A stretch of DNA of 64,000 nt from Spongiibacter pelagi (GCF_014705705.1 NZ_JACXLD010000001.1:248001-312000), one strand, 5' to 3'. Shown: positions 49,203 through 58,340, counted from the first letter of the stretch. Notes: a model not told the origin generated them from the sequence alone. Translations and numbers: made by a program.

Positions 49203-49331
49203 AACAATGCATTACAGAAAATAGTTACGCCATGATACCGGTTTTGTTCCGGCTTGGCATAAGGCCTTGGCTATCGTGGTGATAGCTATTGGCAAATGGC
49301 GCTGCGTGATGATCCGCGCTGCATGGACCGG

Positions 49332-49337
49332 TATAAT
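49332..49337 (+). promoter_or_regulatory. Possible -10 element upstream of the TRAP permease genes
   Basis: A perfect TATAAT lies 34 bases before the dctQ-like start. No good -35 is present at the right distance (ATGATC at 17 bases), so the promoter, if real, would be weak or activator-dependent. Confidence 0.35.
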
Positions 49338-49370
49338 GCCGGATCAAAATAACAGGAAACGACTTCGAGC

Positions 49371-49907
49371 GTGAACGCCGTTCTCAATTCAATTGATCGC
49401 TTTACCGAAGCCTTTGGCCGCGTATTGGCGTGGTTAATTCCACTCATGGTTTTGATTACCGCTTCGGTGGTGGTGCTACGTTATGGCTTTGATCTGGGCT
49501 TTACCGCCTTGCAGGAAAGCATCACCTATCTGCATGCCACGTTATTTATGCTGGGCACGGCATTTACTCTGAAGCACGATCGCCATGTGCGGGTGGATAT
49601 TTTCTATCAGAATTTCTCCCCGCGTAAGCAAGCATGGATTGATGCGGTGGGCGCAATCGTTTTTCTGCTGCCTCTTTGCGGTTTGATTTTACTAAGCAGT
49701 TGGCAGTTTACGCTCAATGCTTGGGCCATTCGCGAAAGCTCAGTGGAGCCCGGCGGAATTCCGGCGGTATTTCTGCTTAAAACCTTGGTGCCGGTAATGG
49801 CCGTGAATCTCGCCTTGCAGGCGGTGGCAGAAGTAGTGAGAAATCTGCAGGTATTGATGGGAGATAGCGAAGCAGTCACCCATGAGCACAACGGGGGTGG
49901 TCTGTGA
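49371..49907 (+). CDS. TRAP transporter small permease subunit (DctQ-like)
   Basis: This is the small membrane subunit of a TRAP (tripartite ATP-independent periplasmic) transporter, 178 residues with four hydrophobic segments. Family features are WLIPLMVLITASVVVLRYGF, LQESITYLHATLFMLGTAFTLKHDRHVRVDIFY and the EPGGIPAVFLLKTLVPVMA helix near the end. It uses a GTG start at 49371. The stop overlaps the start of the large permease by 4 bases. The solute-binding protein is not adjacent; it is encoded on the other strand 2.6 kb away. Confidence 0.9.
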   Translation: MNAVLNSIDRFTEAFGRVLAWLIPLMVLITASVVVLRYGFDLGFTALQESITYLHATLFMLGTAFTLKHDRHVRVDIFYQNFSPRKQAWIDAVGAIVFLLPLCGLILLSSWQFTLNAWAIRESSVEPGGIPAVFLLKTLVPVMAVNLALQAVAEVVRNLQVLMGDSEAVTHEHNGGGL

Positions 49908-51274
49908 TCGAATGGATGCCATTGTTAATGTTCGCCGTGATTTGCTTGGTCTTGATGCTGGGCTATCCGGTCGCGTTCAGCTTGGCTGGTACCGCCATGT
50001 TGTTTGCCGGGCTGGGCATTAGCCTCGGTCATTTTGATCCCTCATTTTTAGCCGCTTTACCCAATCGCCTATTTGGCACTATCAATAACACCACCTTAAT
50101 TGCCGTGCCGCTGTTCGTATTTATGGGCGTGATGCTTGAGCGCAGCCGTCTCGCGGAAGAATTACTCGGCAATATGGCGGCGCTGTTTGGCAGGCGTCCG
50201 GGGGGCTTGGGCTTCTCGGTGGTACTGGTGGGAATGTTACTGGCAGCCAGTACCGGTATTGTTGGTGCCACGGTGGTGACGATGGGTTTATTGTCGCTGC
50301 CGAGTATGTTGCAGCGCGGCTACGATCCCAAGCTGGCGACCGGCACAATCTGCGCCACCGGCACCCTCGGCCAAATTATTCCACCATCTATCGCCTTGGT
50401 TTTACTTGGTGACACCTTATCTAGTGCTTACCAACAGGCGCAGTTGGATATGGGGGTGTTTAGTCCCAAAACAGTTTCGGTCGGCGACTTGTTTATTGGC
50501 GCCTTGGTGCCGGGTCTGCTGCTGGTTGGCCTGTACCTGATTTATCTGCTGACCATTACCCTGATTCAGCCCCAGCGGGCACCTGCAGCAAAAGAGCTGA
50601 CTGCGCCGGAGCCCGGGGCGTGGATTAAGGGTTTGCTGCCGCCAATTTTACTGATTGTTGCCGTATTGGGCTCGATTCTCAGTGGGGCGGCGACTCCGAC
50701 TGAGGCAGCCGGTGTTGGGGCTTTGGGTGCGACCTTACTGGCGGCGGTTAAGGGGCGCTTGAATGCTTCGCGCCTAGCGGAAGTTGCCCGCGAAACCCTG
50801 CTCGTCACCTGCATGGTGTTTATGATTTTGATTGGCGCGGCGGTGTTTTCGCTGGTATTTCGTGGTTTTGGTGGCGACGAGCTGATTCAACATTTTTTCA
50901 ATATCATGCCCGGCGGCGCTTTTACCGCGATGTTGCTGGTGATGGTGGTGATCTTTCTGTTGGGCTTTATTCTCGATTTTATCGAGATAACTTTCGTGGT
51001 TGTGCCGATAATTGCGCCGATTTTGCTGAAAATGGGCTTTGATCCGGTGTGGTTGGGCATTATGATTGCACTCAATCTGCAGACCTCGTTCCTCACGCCG
51101 CCCTTTGGTTTTGCGCTATTTTATCTGCGCGGTGTGGCGCCGGCTCAGATCCGCACTGTGGATATTTACCGTGGTGTAGTGCCGTTTATTGGTTTGCAGT
51201 TATTGATGCTAATCGCCTTGGCCATGTGGCCATCGCTAGCGACTTGGTTGCCCGAGATGATTCGGAAGCCGTAA
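49904..51274 (+). CDS. TRAP transporter large permease subunit (DctM-like)
   Basis: This is the large TRAP membrane subunit, 456 residues with about 12 hydrophobic helices. It has YPVAFSLAGTAMLFAGLG, TIATVLIAVPLFVFMG-like segments, the GGLGFSVVLVGMLLAASTGIVGATVVTMG region, TICATGTLGQIIPPSIALVLLGD and LQTSFLTPPFGFALFYLRGV. The GTG start at 49904 overlaps the DctQ-like stop (GTGA). It couples solute uptake to a sodium gradient. The long EVE-type substrate range of TRAP systems (C4-acids, sialic acid, ectoine, 2-oxo acids) cannot be narrowed here. Confidence 0.94.
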   Translation: MIEWMPLLMFAVICLVLMLGYPVAFSLAGTAMLFAGLGISLGHFDPSFLAALPNRLFGTINNTTLIAVPLFVFMGVMLERSRLAEELLGNMAALFGRRPGGLGFSVVLVGMLLAASTGIVGATVVTMGLLSLPSMLQRGYDPKLATGTICATGTLGQIIPPSIALVLLGDTLSSAYQQAQLDMGVFSPKTVSVGDLFIGALVPGLLLVGLYLIYLLTITLIQPQRAPAAKELTAPEPGAWIKGLLPPILLIVAVLGSILSGAATPTEAAGVGALGATLLAAVKGRLNASRLAEVARETLLVTCMVFMILIGAAVFSLVFRGFGGDELIQHFFNIMPGGAFTAMLLVMVVIFLLGFILDFIEITFVVVPIIAPILLKMGFDPVWLGIMIALNLQTSFLTPPFGFALFYLRGVAPAQIRTVDIYRGVVPFIGLQLLMLIALAMWPSLATWLPEMIRKP

Positions 51275-51373
51275 GTGTCGCACTACAATAAATATTAGAT
51301 TGACTATTCTAGACAGGAATAGGGAAGATCGTGCCAACTGGCGATTTTAGCCCTATATCCGCGAGAACTTATT

Positions 51374-51763
51374 ATGCGTGACATCGACGATACTCCCCAG
51401 CCCTCCGGGAATCTGGCCATGCAAGTGGTGGCTATGCCGGCAGACACCAATGCCGATGGCGATATTTACGGCGGCTGGCTGATGTCGCAAATGGATCTGG
51501 CGGGTAGCACCACCGCAACTCGCCGCGCCGGCGGCCGCGTGGCAACCGTTGCCGTTCAAGGCATGGCGTTTTTAACCCCAGTGAATGTGGGGGCGGTTGT
51601 GAGCTTCTATACCGATATCCAAGAAGTGGGTCGCAGCTCGATTCGTATATCAGTAGAAGTGTGGACGCTGGATTTTGAAGACGACGAGCCAGTCAAAGTC
51701 ACCGAAGGCGAATTTGTTTATGTCGCTATTGATGATCACGGTCGCACGCGCTCCGTTGATTAA
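51374..51763 (+). CDS. Acyl-CoA thioesterase (YciA-like, hotdog fold)
   Basis: This is a 129-residue hotdog-fold thioesterase. It shows the YciA/BACH-type signature AMPADTNADGDIYGGWLMSQMDLAGS with the catalytic Asp, the VQGMAFLTPVNVGAVVSFYTDI strand, and VWTLDFEDDEPVKVTEGEFVYVAID. It hydrolyses acyl-CoA esters in the cytoplasm. It stands alone between the TRAP permeases and a toxin-antitoxin module, followed by a hairpin terminator. Confidence 0.9.
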   Translation: MRDIDDTPQPSGNLAMQVVAMPADTNADGDIYGGWLMSQMDLAGSTTATRRAGGRVATVAVQGMAFLTPVNVGAVVSFYTDIQEVGRSSIRISVEVWTLDFEDDEPVKVTEGEFVYVAIDDHGRTRSVD

Positions 51764-51793
51764 CAGATAAGTCCCTTCTATTTAAATACTAAT

Positions 51794-51818
51794 GACCCGC
51801 TTATTCGAGTGGGTCGTT
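51794..51818 (+). terminator. Probable terminator after the thioesterase gene
   Basis: GACCCGCT (51794-51801) and AGTGGGTC (51808-51815) pair with one G-U around a 6-base loop; a short GTTTA follows. The weak T-run lowers the confidence. Confidence 0.55.
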
Positions 51819-51856
51819 TATCCAATCCCATCTCTTTCATCCGCTAAATACCTTAC

Positions 51857-51885
51857 TTGTAAATTTGTATCCACTTGGATACGAT
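51857..51885 (+). promoter_or_regulatory. Promoter with embedded operator of the toxin-antitoxin operon
   Basis: TTGTAA (51857-51862) and TACGAT (51880-51885) lie 17 bases apart. Between and partly over the -10 is the perfect dyad GTATCC-ACTT-GGATAC (51867-51882). That is the expected place for an antitoxin or toxin-antitoxin complex to repress its own promoter. The toxin start is only 6 bases after the -10, so the leader is very short. Confidence 0.7.
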
Positions 51886-51891
51886 TTGTGC

Positions 51892-52206
51892 ATGTATTAC
51901 ATTCAACGGACTGATGAATTTGATCGTTGGCTCTCTAAGCTCAAGGATTTAAGAGCGAAGGCCAAAATTCTTGCGCGAATTCGCTCGGCGGAATTGGGCA
52001 ATCTTGGTGATGTAGCGCCAATTGGTGAAGGCCTAAGCGAGCTCCGAATTCATTTCGGCCCCGGTTATCGGGTTTATCTCAAACAAAAGGGTAACGTTCT
52101 GCTTCTAGTCTTGTGTGGTGGAACAAAGAGCAGCCAGCGAAAGGATATAGAAAGGGCAAAGTCTTTAGTGAAGAAGTACGAGGATATTCTAAATGAGTGG
52201 TCTTAA
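51892..52206 (+). CDS. Type II toxin, RelE/HigB-like (addiction module killer family)
   Basis: This is a RelE/ParE-superfamily toxin of 104 residues, most like the phage Gp49-related HigB group. It shows RTDEFDRWLSKLKDLRAKAKILARIRSAELGNLGD, then the GEGLSELRIHFGPGYRVYL core and LLLVLCGGTKSSQRKDIERAKSL. Members usually cut mRNA at the ribosome. The start MYYIQRTDEF at 51892 is preferred over 51865, which lies inside the operator. The toxin precedes the antitoxin, as in HigBA, and overlaps it by 14 bases. Confidence 0.9.
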   Translation: MYYIQRTDEFDRWLSKLKDLRAKAKILARIRSAELGNLGDVAPIGEGLSELRIHFGPGYRVYLKQKGNVLLLVLCGGTKSSQRKDIERAKSLVKKYEDILNEWS

Positions 52207-52471
52207 ACGATTTGATGTCGCCGATTATTTAGATAGCGAAGAAATGATCGCGGAATATCTTTCTGCGGCGCTGGAGGACGAAAATCCAGATGTATTTCTT
52301 GCCGCGGTCTCTGATGTTGCAAAAGCAAGGGGCATGACCGCTATAGCTAATAGTACCGGCCTAGGTCGCGAAAGCTTGTATAAAGCCCTTAGCCCCGGAG
52401 CCAAACCGCGCTATGAGACTATTGTGAAAGTCCTAAACGGGCTGGGTGTAAAGCTGACGGTTCAGGTTTGA
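52193..52471 (+). CDS. Antitoxin, HigA-like HTH protein
   Basis: This 92-residue partner of the upstream toxin has an N-terminal segment (FDVADYLDSEEMIAEYLSAALED) and a helix-turn-helix (GMTAIANSTGLGRESLYKALSPGAKP followed by RYETIVKVLNGLGVKLTV). This is the usual layout of the antitoxins paired with Gp49-type toxins. It should neutralise the toxin and repress the promoter at 51857-51885. Confidence 0.9.
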   Translation: MSGLKRFDVADYLDSEEMIAEYLSAALEDENPDVFLAAVSDVAKARGMTAIANSTGLGRESLYKALSPGAKPRYETIVKVLNGLGVKLTVQV

Positions 52472-52510
52472 TTTAGCAGCTCGTCTTTAATTCAAGAATA
52501 TAAAAAGGAC

Positions 52511-53659
52511 TTATAAATCCCGCGCGTTGATATAGGCCTGTTCGGAAATATGATGATAGGCCTTTGCCCCTTCCATAAACGTCTTCCAGCTTTGATACAC
52601 CCGTTGGGTGAGCTCATCGGTTTGCGCGAGTTCTTCAAGGTAGGCGTCTGAGGTTTTGTGCAGCGCGCGGATCACATCATCCGGGAGTTTTTTCAGTTGC
52701 ACATGGTGCTTATTAATAAGCTCTTTTAGGGCGTTATTATTGCGCGCGGTGTACTCGTCTAACATATCTTGGTTGGCGTAGCGGGCGGCGACTTCCACAA
52801 TTGTTTTCAAATCTTTAGGCAGTGAGGCCCAGGCATCGCCATTAATAACCAGCTCAAGGGTAGAGCCGGGTTCGTGCCAGCCGGGGTAGTAATAGTATTT
52901 GGCGACTTCATAAAACCCGAAAGACAGGTCGTTATATGGTGCAACCCATTCGGTGGCGTCGATAACGCCGGTTTGCAGTGAGGTATATAGCTCGCCGCCG
53001 GGCAGGGTGACGGCGGTGCCGCCAAGCCGATTCCACACTTCGCCGGCGGAGCCGGGCAGGCGCATTTTCAGGCCTTTGATATCCGCAATACTGTTAATTT
53101 CTTTGTTAAACCAGCCCGCCATTTGCACCCCGGTATTACCGGCGGCCATCGGCACTAAGTTGAACGGCTTATAGGCTTCGCGATACAGCGCCATGCCGCC
53201 ACCGTGATATAGCCAGCCATTCATTTCCTGAGCGGTCATGCCGAATGGCACGGTGGTAAAGAAAATAGAAGAAGGCAGTTTGCCCTTCCAGTAATAGGCC
53301 GCACCGTGGCCCATTTGTGCGCTGCCGGCAGAGACTGCATCAAACACGCCCAGTGCCGGAACCAGTTCACCGGCGCCGTAAACTTTTATTTGCAGCCGCC
53401 CCTGACTCATGGTGTTAACCACCTCGGCGAATTTTTCGGGCGCGGTGCCAAGGCCGGGAAAATTCTTTGGCCAGGTAGTGACTAATTTCCAGTGGTAAAC
53501 GGTTTGGCCATCGCTGTTTGCACTTGTTGCTTCGTTATTGTTGGGGGTATAGCTACGACTGCGTTCGCCAACATACAGCCAAGACATGCTTACCAGTGCC
53601 GCTAGCAAAAGTAAGATAAACGCCGGGTAAAGGGTGCGACCAGCTTGTGCCTTTTTCAT
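52511..53659 (-). CDS. TRAP transporter solute-binding protein (DctP-like)
   Basis: This periplasmic binding protein has 382 residues. An uncleaved or signal-type N-terminal helix (YPAFILLLLAALVSMSWLYVG) is followed by the DctP fold: WKLVTTWPKNFPGLGTAPEKFAEVV, KVYGAGELVPALGVFDAVSAGSAQMGHGA, KGLKMRLPGSAGEVWNRLGGTAVTLPGGELYTSLQTGVIDATEWVAP split over several conserved blocks. The start MKKAQAG at 53659 follows GAGG. It is on the opposite strand from the TRAP permease genes, but a pairing is likely. Its style is that of 2-oxo acid or mannitol-chloroaromatic type binders. Confidence 0.9.
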   Translation of the reverse strand: MKKAQAGRTLYPAFILLLLAALVSMSWLYVGERSRSYTPNNNEATSANSDGQTVYHWKLVTTWPKNFPGLGTAPEKFAEVVNTMSQGRLQIKVYGAGELVPALGVFDAVSAGSAQMGHGAAYYWKGKLPSSIFFTTVPFGMTAQEMNGWLYHGGGMALYREAYKPFNLVPMAAGNTGVQMAGWFNKEINSIADIKGLKMRLPGSAGEVWNRLGGTAVTLPGGELYTSLQTGVIDATEWVAPYNDLSFGFYEVAKYYYYPGWHEPGSTLELVINGDAWASLPKDLKTIVEVAARYANQDMLDEYTARNNNALKELINKHHVQLKKLPDDVIRALHKTSDAYLEELAQTDELTQRVYQSWKTFMEGAKAYHHISEQAYINARDL

Positions 53660-53688
53660 TTGGGGCCTCTTTTTATAGTGCTCGCGGC

Positions 53689-55866
53689 TTATAGAACTTG
53701 CAGGTTGGCGTACTGCAATACCAGCCACTTATTGCCTTCGTCTTCAAAGTTGACTTGTACTCGGGCACTGGCACCTTGGCCCTCAAAGCCGAGTACGATT
53801 CCGGCACCGAAAATACTGTGCAATACCCGTTGGCCAAGCATCATGCCGTGGGCGGCGGCGGATTGTTCGGCGCGACTGCTCATACCCAGATTACGGTTAT
53901 AACTGCTGGGTCGAGTCACGGTATTATTGATGCGCACTTCATCGATCAGCTCGCTGGGAATCTCGCGAATAAAGCGCGAAAGGCTGTTGAAGTTTTCCTG
54001 CCCGTGCAGACGGCGGGATTCTGCATAGCTGAGGTAGAGCTTTTGTTCGGCACGGGTGATGCCAACATAAGCTAGACGGCGCTCTTCTTCTAGCCGCGCG
54101 GGATCTTCCACCGACATCTTGTGGGGGAAGAGGTTTTCTTCCACGCCGGCGATAAATACCACCGGAAATTCCAAACCTTTGGCCGAGTGCAAGGTCATTA
54201 ACTGCACACTGTCTTCGTGTTCATCAGCTTGTTGATCGCCAGCATCTAGGGCAGCTTGATCTAGAAACTCACGGAGTAGGTCGGCATCGGGATCATCGGA
54301 TTCAAAGCCGCGAGCGGCACTGACTAATTCCTGTAAGTTTTCTACCCGAGCTTGGCCTTTTTCGCCTTTTTCATTGCCGTGAAATTCAATTAAGCCACTG
54401 GCCTGAATAACGATATCGACCTGTTCATCCAGGGGTTTGTCAGCGGTTTTTTCGGCGAGGTCTTCAATCAGTGAGAGGAAAGCACGCAGGGCATTGCCTG
54501 CGCGGGCGGGTAAGATTCCCTGCTGGATAACAGTAACCGCCGACTTCCAAAGCGATAACTGATGGTCGCGAGCAAACTCACGCAAAATCTCAATGGTGCG
54601 ATTACCAATGCCACGGGTTGGGGTGTTGATGACCCGCTCAATCGCGGTGTCGTCGTCGCGCAGCGAAGTTAGCCGCAAATAGGCGAGTGCGTTTTTAATC
54701 TCCAGTCGGTCATAAAAGCGCTGGCCACCGTAAATCCGGTAGGGAATACCGGCGCGAATCAAGGCTTCTTCCAAAATCCGCGATTGCGCATTGCTGCGGT
54801 ACAGCAGGCCTATATCACTGCGGGCATAGTCTTGCCGCAATAGATCTTCCATGCGGTCGGTAATAAAGCGCGCCTCATCCTGCTCGTTAAAAGCAGCGAA
54901 TAAAGAGATGCGATCGCCGTCTTCGCCGCTGGTCCACAACTCTTTGCCAAGCCGCTGACTATTATTGGCAATCACCGCATTGGCAGCTTTCAAAATCGTG
55001 GCGGTGGAGCGGTAGTTTTGTTCTAGGCGAATAATGCGGGTATCGGTAAAGTCTTTGGAGAATTGCTGAATATTTTCAATGCGTGCGCCGCGCCAGCCGT
55101 AAATCGACTGGTCGTCGTCGCCCACGGCGGTAATCGACATGCCATTGCCAGCAAGAATCCGTAGCCAGGCGTATTGCACGGCGTTGGTGTCTTGAAACTC
55201 GTCCACCAGTACATGGGCAAAGCGCTGTTGATAGTGGCTGAGTACAGCGGGATTATCACGCCACAGCTCTAGGGCGCGCAGTAGCAGCTCGGCGAAATCA
55301 ATAACGCCCTGTTGCTGACAGGCTTCTTCATAGCGGCGGTAAACCCGCAGCATGGTTTGCAAATAGAGGTCGCCACGGTATTCGTCGATATGGGCCGAAC
55401 GCCGACCTTCGTCTTTGTGGCCATTAATAAATGATGCGGACTGGCGCGGTGGCCAGCGAGAATCATCGAGATTTAATTCTTTGTGAATGCGCTTAAGCAG
55501 GCGTAGTTGATCGTCGCTGTCGAGAATTTGAAAATTCTCCGGCAAGCGCGCTTCTTGGGCGTGGGCTTTTAACAGGCGATGAGCCAAGCCGTGGAAGGTG
55601 CCCACCCACATGCCGCCGTTCAGTTGGCCGCCGAGTAATTCCTCGATCCGGCTGCGCATTTCGCGGGCGGCTTTATTGGTAAAGGTGACCGCCATAATGC
55701 TGTAAGGCGACAGACCTTCAACTTTGATTTTCCAGGCAATGCGGTGCACCAGAACACGGGTTTTACCCGAACCGGCACCAGCTAAGACGAGAGTGCCCGG
55801 GCTGTCAGCGGTAACCGCGTCGCGCTGGGCATCGTTAAGATCGTTGAGAATATATGAGACATCCAT
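53689..55866 (-). CDS. uvrD: DNA helicase II UvrD
   Basis: UvrD is the 3'-5' superfamily 1 helicase of nucleotide excision and mismatch repair. The 725-residue protein has the Walker A VLAGAGSGKTRVLVHRIAW, motif Ia TFTNKAAREM, VLVDEFQDTN, GDDDQSIYGWRGA, LEQNYRS, LMTLHSAKGLEFPVVF and GITRAEQKLYLSYAESR motifs. The C-terminal Tudor-like end (GQRVLHSIFGAGIVLGFEGQG) is typical of UvrD rather than Rep. It ends 29 bases before the DctP start region on the same strand. Confidence 0.97.
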   Translation of the reverse strand: MDVSYILNDLNDAQRDAVTADSPGTLVLAGAGSGKTRVLVHRIAWKIKVEGLSPYSIMAVTFTNKAAREMRSRIEELLGGQLNGGMWVGTFHGLAHRLLKAHAQEARLPENFQILDSDDQLRLLKRIHKELNLDDSRWPPRQSASFINGHKDEGRRSAHIDEYRGDLYLQTMLRVYRRYEEACQQQGVIDFAELLLRALELWRDNPAVLSHYQQRFAHVLVDEFQDTNAVQYAWLRILAGNGMSITAVGDDDQSIYGWRGARIENIQQFSKDFTDTRIIRLEQNYRSTATILKAANAVIANNSQRLGKELWTSGEDGDRISLFAAFNEQDEARFITDRMEDLLRQDYARSDIGLLYRSNAQSRILEEALIRAGIPYRIYGGQRFYDRLEIKNALAYLRLTSLRDDDTAIERVINTPTRGIGNRTIEILREFARDHQLSLWKSAVTVIQQGILPARAGNALRAFLSLIEDLAEKTADKPLDEQVDIVIQASGLIEFHGNEKGEKGQARVENLQELVSAARGFESDDPDADLLREFLDQAALDAGDQQADEHEDSVQLMTLHSAKGLEFPVVFIAGVEENLFPHKMSVEDPARLEEERRLAYVGITRAEQKLYLSYAESRRLHGQENFNSLSRFIREIPSELIDEVRINNTVTRPSSYNRNLGMSSRAEQSAAAHGMMLGQRVLHSIFGAGIVLGFEGQGASARVQVNFEDEGNKWLVLQYANLQVL

Positions 55867-55968
55867 GGCGCGACATTCTAGCTTGTTTTTGCCTTGGGTT
55901 GTCTGCCTCGGTGAGGAAAAGCTGATGCCGGGTCGCTTAGTCCTTAGCTTTCCCCGGCTTTGGGCGAA

Positions 55969-56892
55969 TTAAGCGGGGATCAGCTCAAAACCCTGTTTTG
56001 GAAAATGCACATGTACTAAACCGGTATCTTCATGCTCGCGGGCGATAACCCAAGTCTTGGCGGTGCTGGCCACCAACGTGCCGGCAGAGGCAATGCGGCC
56101 ATAATCGCTGGGTACAATGCTTACCGCTTTGCCGATAGCTTCGTGCTGGGTGTCGCTGGGATCAATGGCTCTAGGGCTTGCCGCTTTGGCAATGGCCAGC
56201 GCTTCTTCGGGCGCTAATTCATGACTTGGCGGGCGGCTGAGTTGTTCCATGCGCTTTAGCCAGCTCAGTGTCTTTGGCGCCTTTTTCCACGCCTTTTTAT
56301 TTCCCATCGACTGCATTAGCCACAGGCTGTGATAGGCAGCAAAGTCCACTTGCGTGGGAGCCGTGCCGGTCAGAAATTCATCGCCAACCATTTTCTCAAG
56401 TTCGGCCAGGTGAGCGTCAATAAGTTGTTTAGATTCTTTAACACCGGGAATGCGAATGCTGCTGCCTTGGGTGAGGGATTGGCGGTCTTTCATAAACGCC
56501 AAAAAACCCTTGAAAGAAAATAAATAAATCATCTTCAGGGCGAGCGCCAAGCTGGTGCAACTGCGAATGGCGGCGAAAAATAATTGCCCCTCGGCTGAGG
56601 CAATCAGCGCTTTGTCGGCATCGCTTAAGGCCTCATCTGTTAGCGATTCGCATTGGGAAATGCGCACAATTTCATCGCTAATGGCGTGGGAGTCACAAAA
56701 AACATCAGCGCCAATTTGCGCAACTGGAATCCGGCGGTAACCCCCGGCAAGGGCTTCTAAGTGGGGGCGCGGTGGCGCTTCCTTACAAACCACTGACTGC
56801 CAAGGCACATTCGCATAGCCAAGCATTGTGCGAATTTTTTCCGCATAGGGCGACATGGGATAGTGATGCAAAATCAAAGAAGGTGAGCTCAT
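55969..56892 (-). CDS. Glutathione S-transferase family protein
   Basis: This is a 307-residue protein with a thioredoxin-like GST N-terminal domain: LILHHYPMSPYAEKIRTMLGYANVPWQSV and RIPVAQIGADVFCDSHAISDEI. A helical C-terminal GST domain follows (about 85-210, LTGTAPTQVDFAAYHSLWLMQSMG). A further 80-90 residues after the GST core (IVPSDYGRIASAGTLVASTA onward) are not usual for the family and may be an added beta domain. The start at 56892 is chosen at MSSPSLIL; the longer frame to 56997 has no family support. Substrate unknown. Confidence 0.85.
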   Translation of the reverse strand: MSSPSLILHHYPMSPYAEKIRTMLGYANVPWQSVVCKEAPPRPHLEALAGGYRRIPVAQIGADVFCDSHAISDEIVRISQCESLTDEALSDADKALIASAEGQLFFAAIRSCTSLALALKMIYLFSFKGFLAFMKDRQSLTQGSSIRIPGVKESKQLIDAHLAELEKMVGDEFLTGTAPTQVDFAAYHSLWLMQSMGNKKAWKKAPKTLSWLKRMEQLSRPPSHELAPEEALAIAKAASPRAIDPSDTQHEAIGKAVSIVPSDYGRIASAGTLVASTAKTWVIAREHEDTGLVHVHFPKQGFELIPA

Positions 56893-57047
56893 AGGGAATC
56901 GCCAAAAAAGAATTAACTGAACTTTACGCAAGAAAAAGCATATTAGATCACGGCTAAAAAATAAAAATAGGCTCCGGGTGAGAGAGTTTACGCACAAAAA
57001 TTATTACTGTATAAATAGCCAGTATTTTGTTTGCATTGGGTTTACTT

Positions 57048-58340
57048 GTGGAGCTTCTAGAAAAGGTCGCGATTCTGGCTGATGCCGCTAAATACGATGC
57101 CTCTTGTGCATCAAGCGGTTCGGTGAAAAAAGACTCACGCAATAGTAAGGGTGTGGGCTCTACCTCGGAAGGCATGGGGATTTGTCATAGCTATACCCCA
57201 GATGGCCGCTGCGTATCCCTGTTAAAAATTCTAATGACCAATATGTGCATTTACGATTGCCTGTATTGCGTCAACCGTCACTCCAGCAATGTGCCGCGAG
57301 CGCGCTTCACGGTGGCCGAGTTGGTCGAGCTAACTCTGGAGTTTTATAAACGAAATTATATCGAAGGCCTGTTCCTCAGCTCCGGCATTATCCGCAACCC
57401 CGATTACACCATGGAGCAGATGGTGGCTGTTGCGCGAACCTTGCGACAGGAGCATCAGTTTAAAGGCTATATCCATCTCAAAACGATTCCGGATGCCGAT
57501 GAGCGCTTGCTGGCACAGGCGGGCCTGTATGCCGACCGGCTCAGTATCAATATTGAGCTGCCAACCGGCGAGGGCTTGGCGCGGCTGGCGCCGGAAAAAA
57601 ATCGGCAAGCCATACATCAGTCGATGTCGGTGCTGAAAAATCATATTGATGAAGGTAAGGAGAATCGCAAGCAGGTTTTGCAATTGGGCAACTCTGCCAA
57701 GCGCAGCCCGGCCATCAGTCAGCGGCGGCAGGGGCGGCTTCGGCCTTACGCACCGGCGGGACAAAGCACACAAATGATTATTGGCGCGGACGATGCCAGT
57801 GATTTAACGATTTTACAAAATACCGATCAGCTCTATCGCGGTTTGGGGATGCGGCGGGTGTATTACTCGGCGTTCTCACCGATTCCCGATGCCAGCAGTT
57901 TTCTGCCCCTGCAATCGCCGCCATTGGTACGCGAACACCGGCTGTATCAGGCGGACTGGTTGCTTCGTTTTTATCAATTCGACGTGTCTGAGCTGCTCGA
58001 TGTAAGCCAAGATGGCATGTTGGATTTAAACGTAGATCCGAAAATGGCTTGGGCTTTGAGGCACAGGGAATATTTTCCGCTGGATATTAATCGCGCCAGC
58101 AAAAGCCAGTTGTTGCGTGTGCCGGGCTTGGGTACCCGTAATGTGCAGCGAATTCTTTCTACCCGCCGTCACCGTCGCTTACGCTTTAGCGATCTGCAGC
58201 AAATGCGTTTACCCATGGAAAAACTCAAACCTTTTATTGTGGCGGCGGACTACATTCCCGCCCACGACGCACTCACTTCAAAGCAACTGTACGCGCGCTT
58301 TTCTGAGGCGGGAGCGGGCAATCAAATGGCGTTGTTTTAA
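57048..58340 (+). CDS. Putative DNA modification/repair radical SAM protein
   Basis: This is a radical SAM enzyme of about 430 residues in the family annotated as putative DNA modification/repair radical SAM protein (TIGR03916). It has CxxxCxxC cysteines in MCIYDCLYCVNR for the 4Fe-4S cluster, then GLFLSSGIIRNPDYTMEQMV and DRLSINIELPTGEGLARLAP. A C-terminal helix-hairpin-helix stretch (SQLLRVPGLGTRNVQRIL) suggests DNA binding. The GTG at 57048 (reading MELLEKVAILADAAKYDASC) fits the family start. Its TAA overlaps the ATG of its usual partner by one base. Confidence 0.88.
   Translation: MELLEKVAILADAAKYDASCASSGSVKKDSRNSKGVGSTSEGMGICHSYTPDGRCVSLLKILMTNMCIYDCLYCVNRHSSNVPRARFTVAELVELTLEFYKRNYIEGLFLSSGIIRNPDYTMEQMVAVARTLRQEHQFKGYIHLKTIPDADERLLAQAGLYADRLSINIELPTGEGLARLAPEKNRQAIHQSMSVLKNHIDEGKENRKQVLQLGNSAKRSPAISQRRQGRLRPYAPAGQSTQMIIGADDASDLTILQNTDQLYRGLGMRRVYYSAFSPIPDASSFLPLQSPPLVREHRLYQADWLLRFYQFDVSELLDVSQDGMLDLNVDPKMAWALRHREYFPLDINRASKSQLLRVPGLGTRNVQRILSTRRHRRLRFSDLQQMRLPMEKLKPFIVAADYIPAHDALTSKQLYARFSEAGAGNQMALF

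Noticed and set aside
57027-57047. TTG start at 57027 for the radical SAM protein
   Set aside because: It would add seven residues not typical of the family. The GTG at 57048 gives the usual N-terminus.
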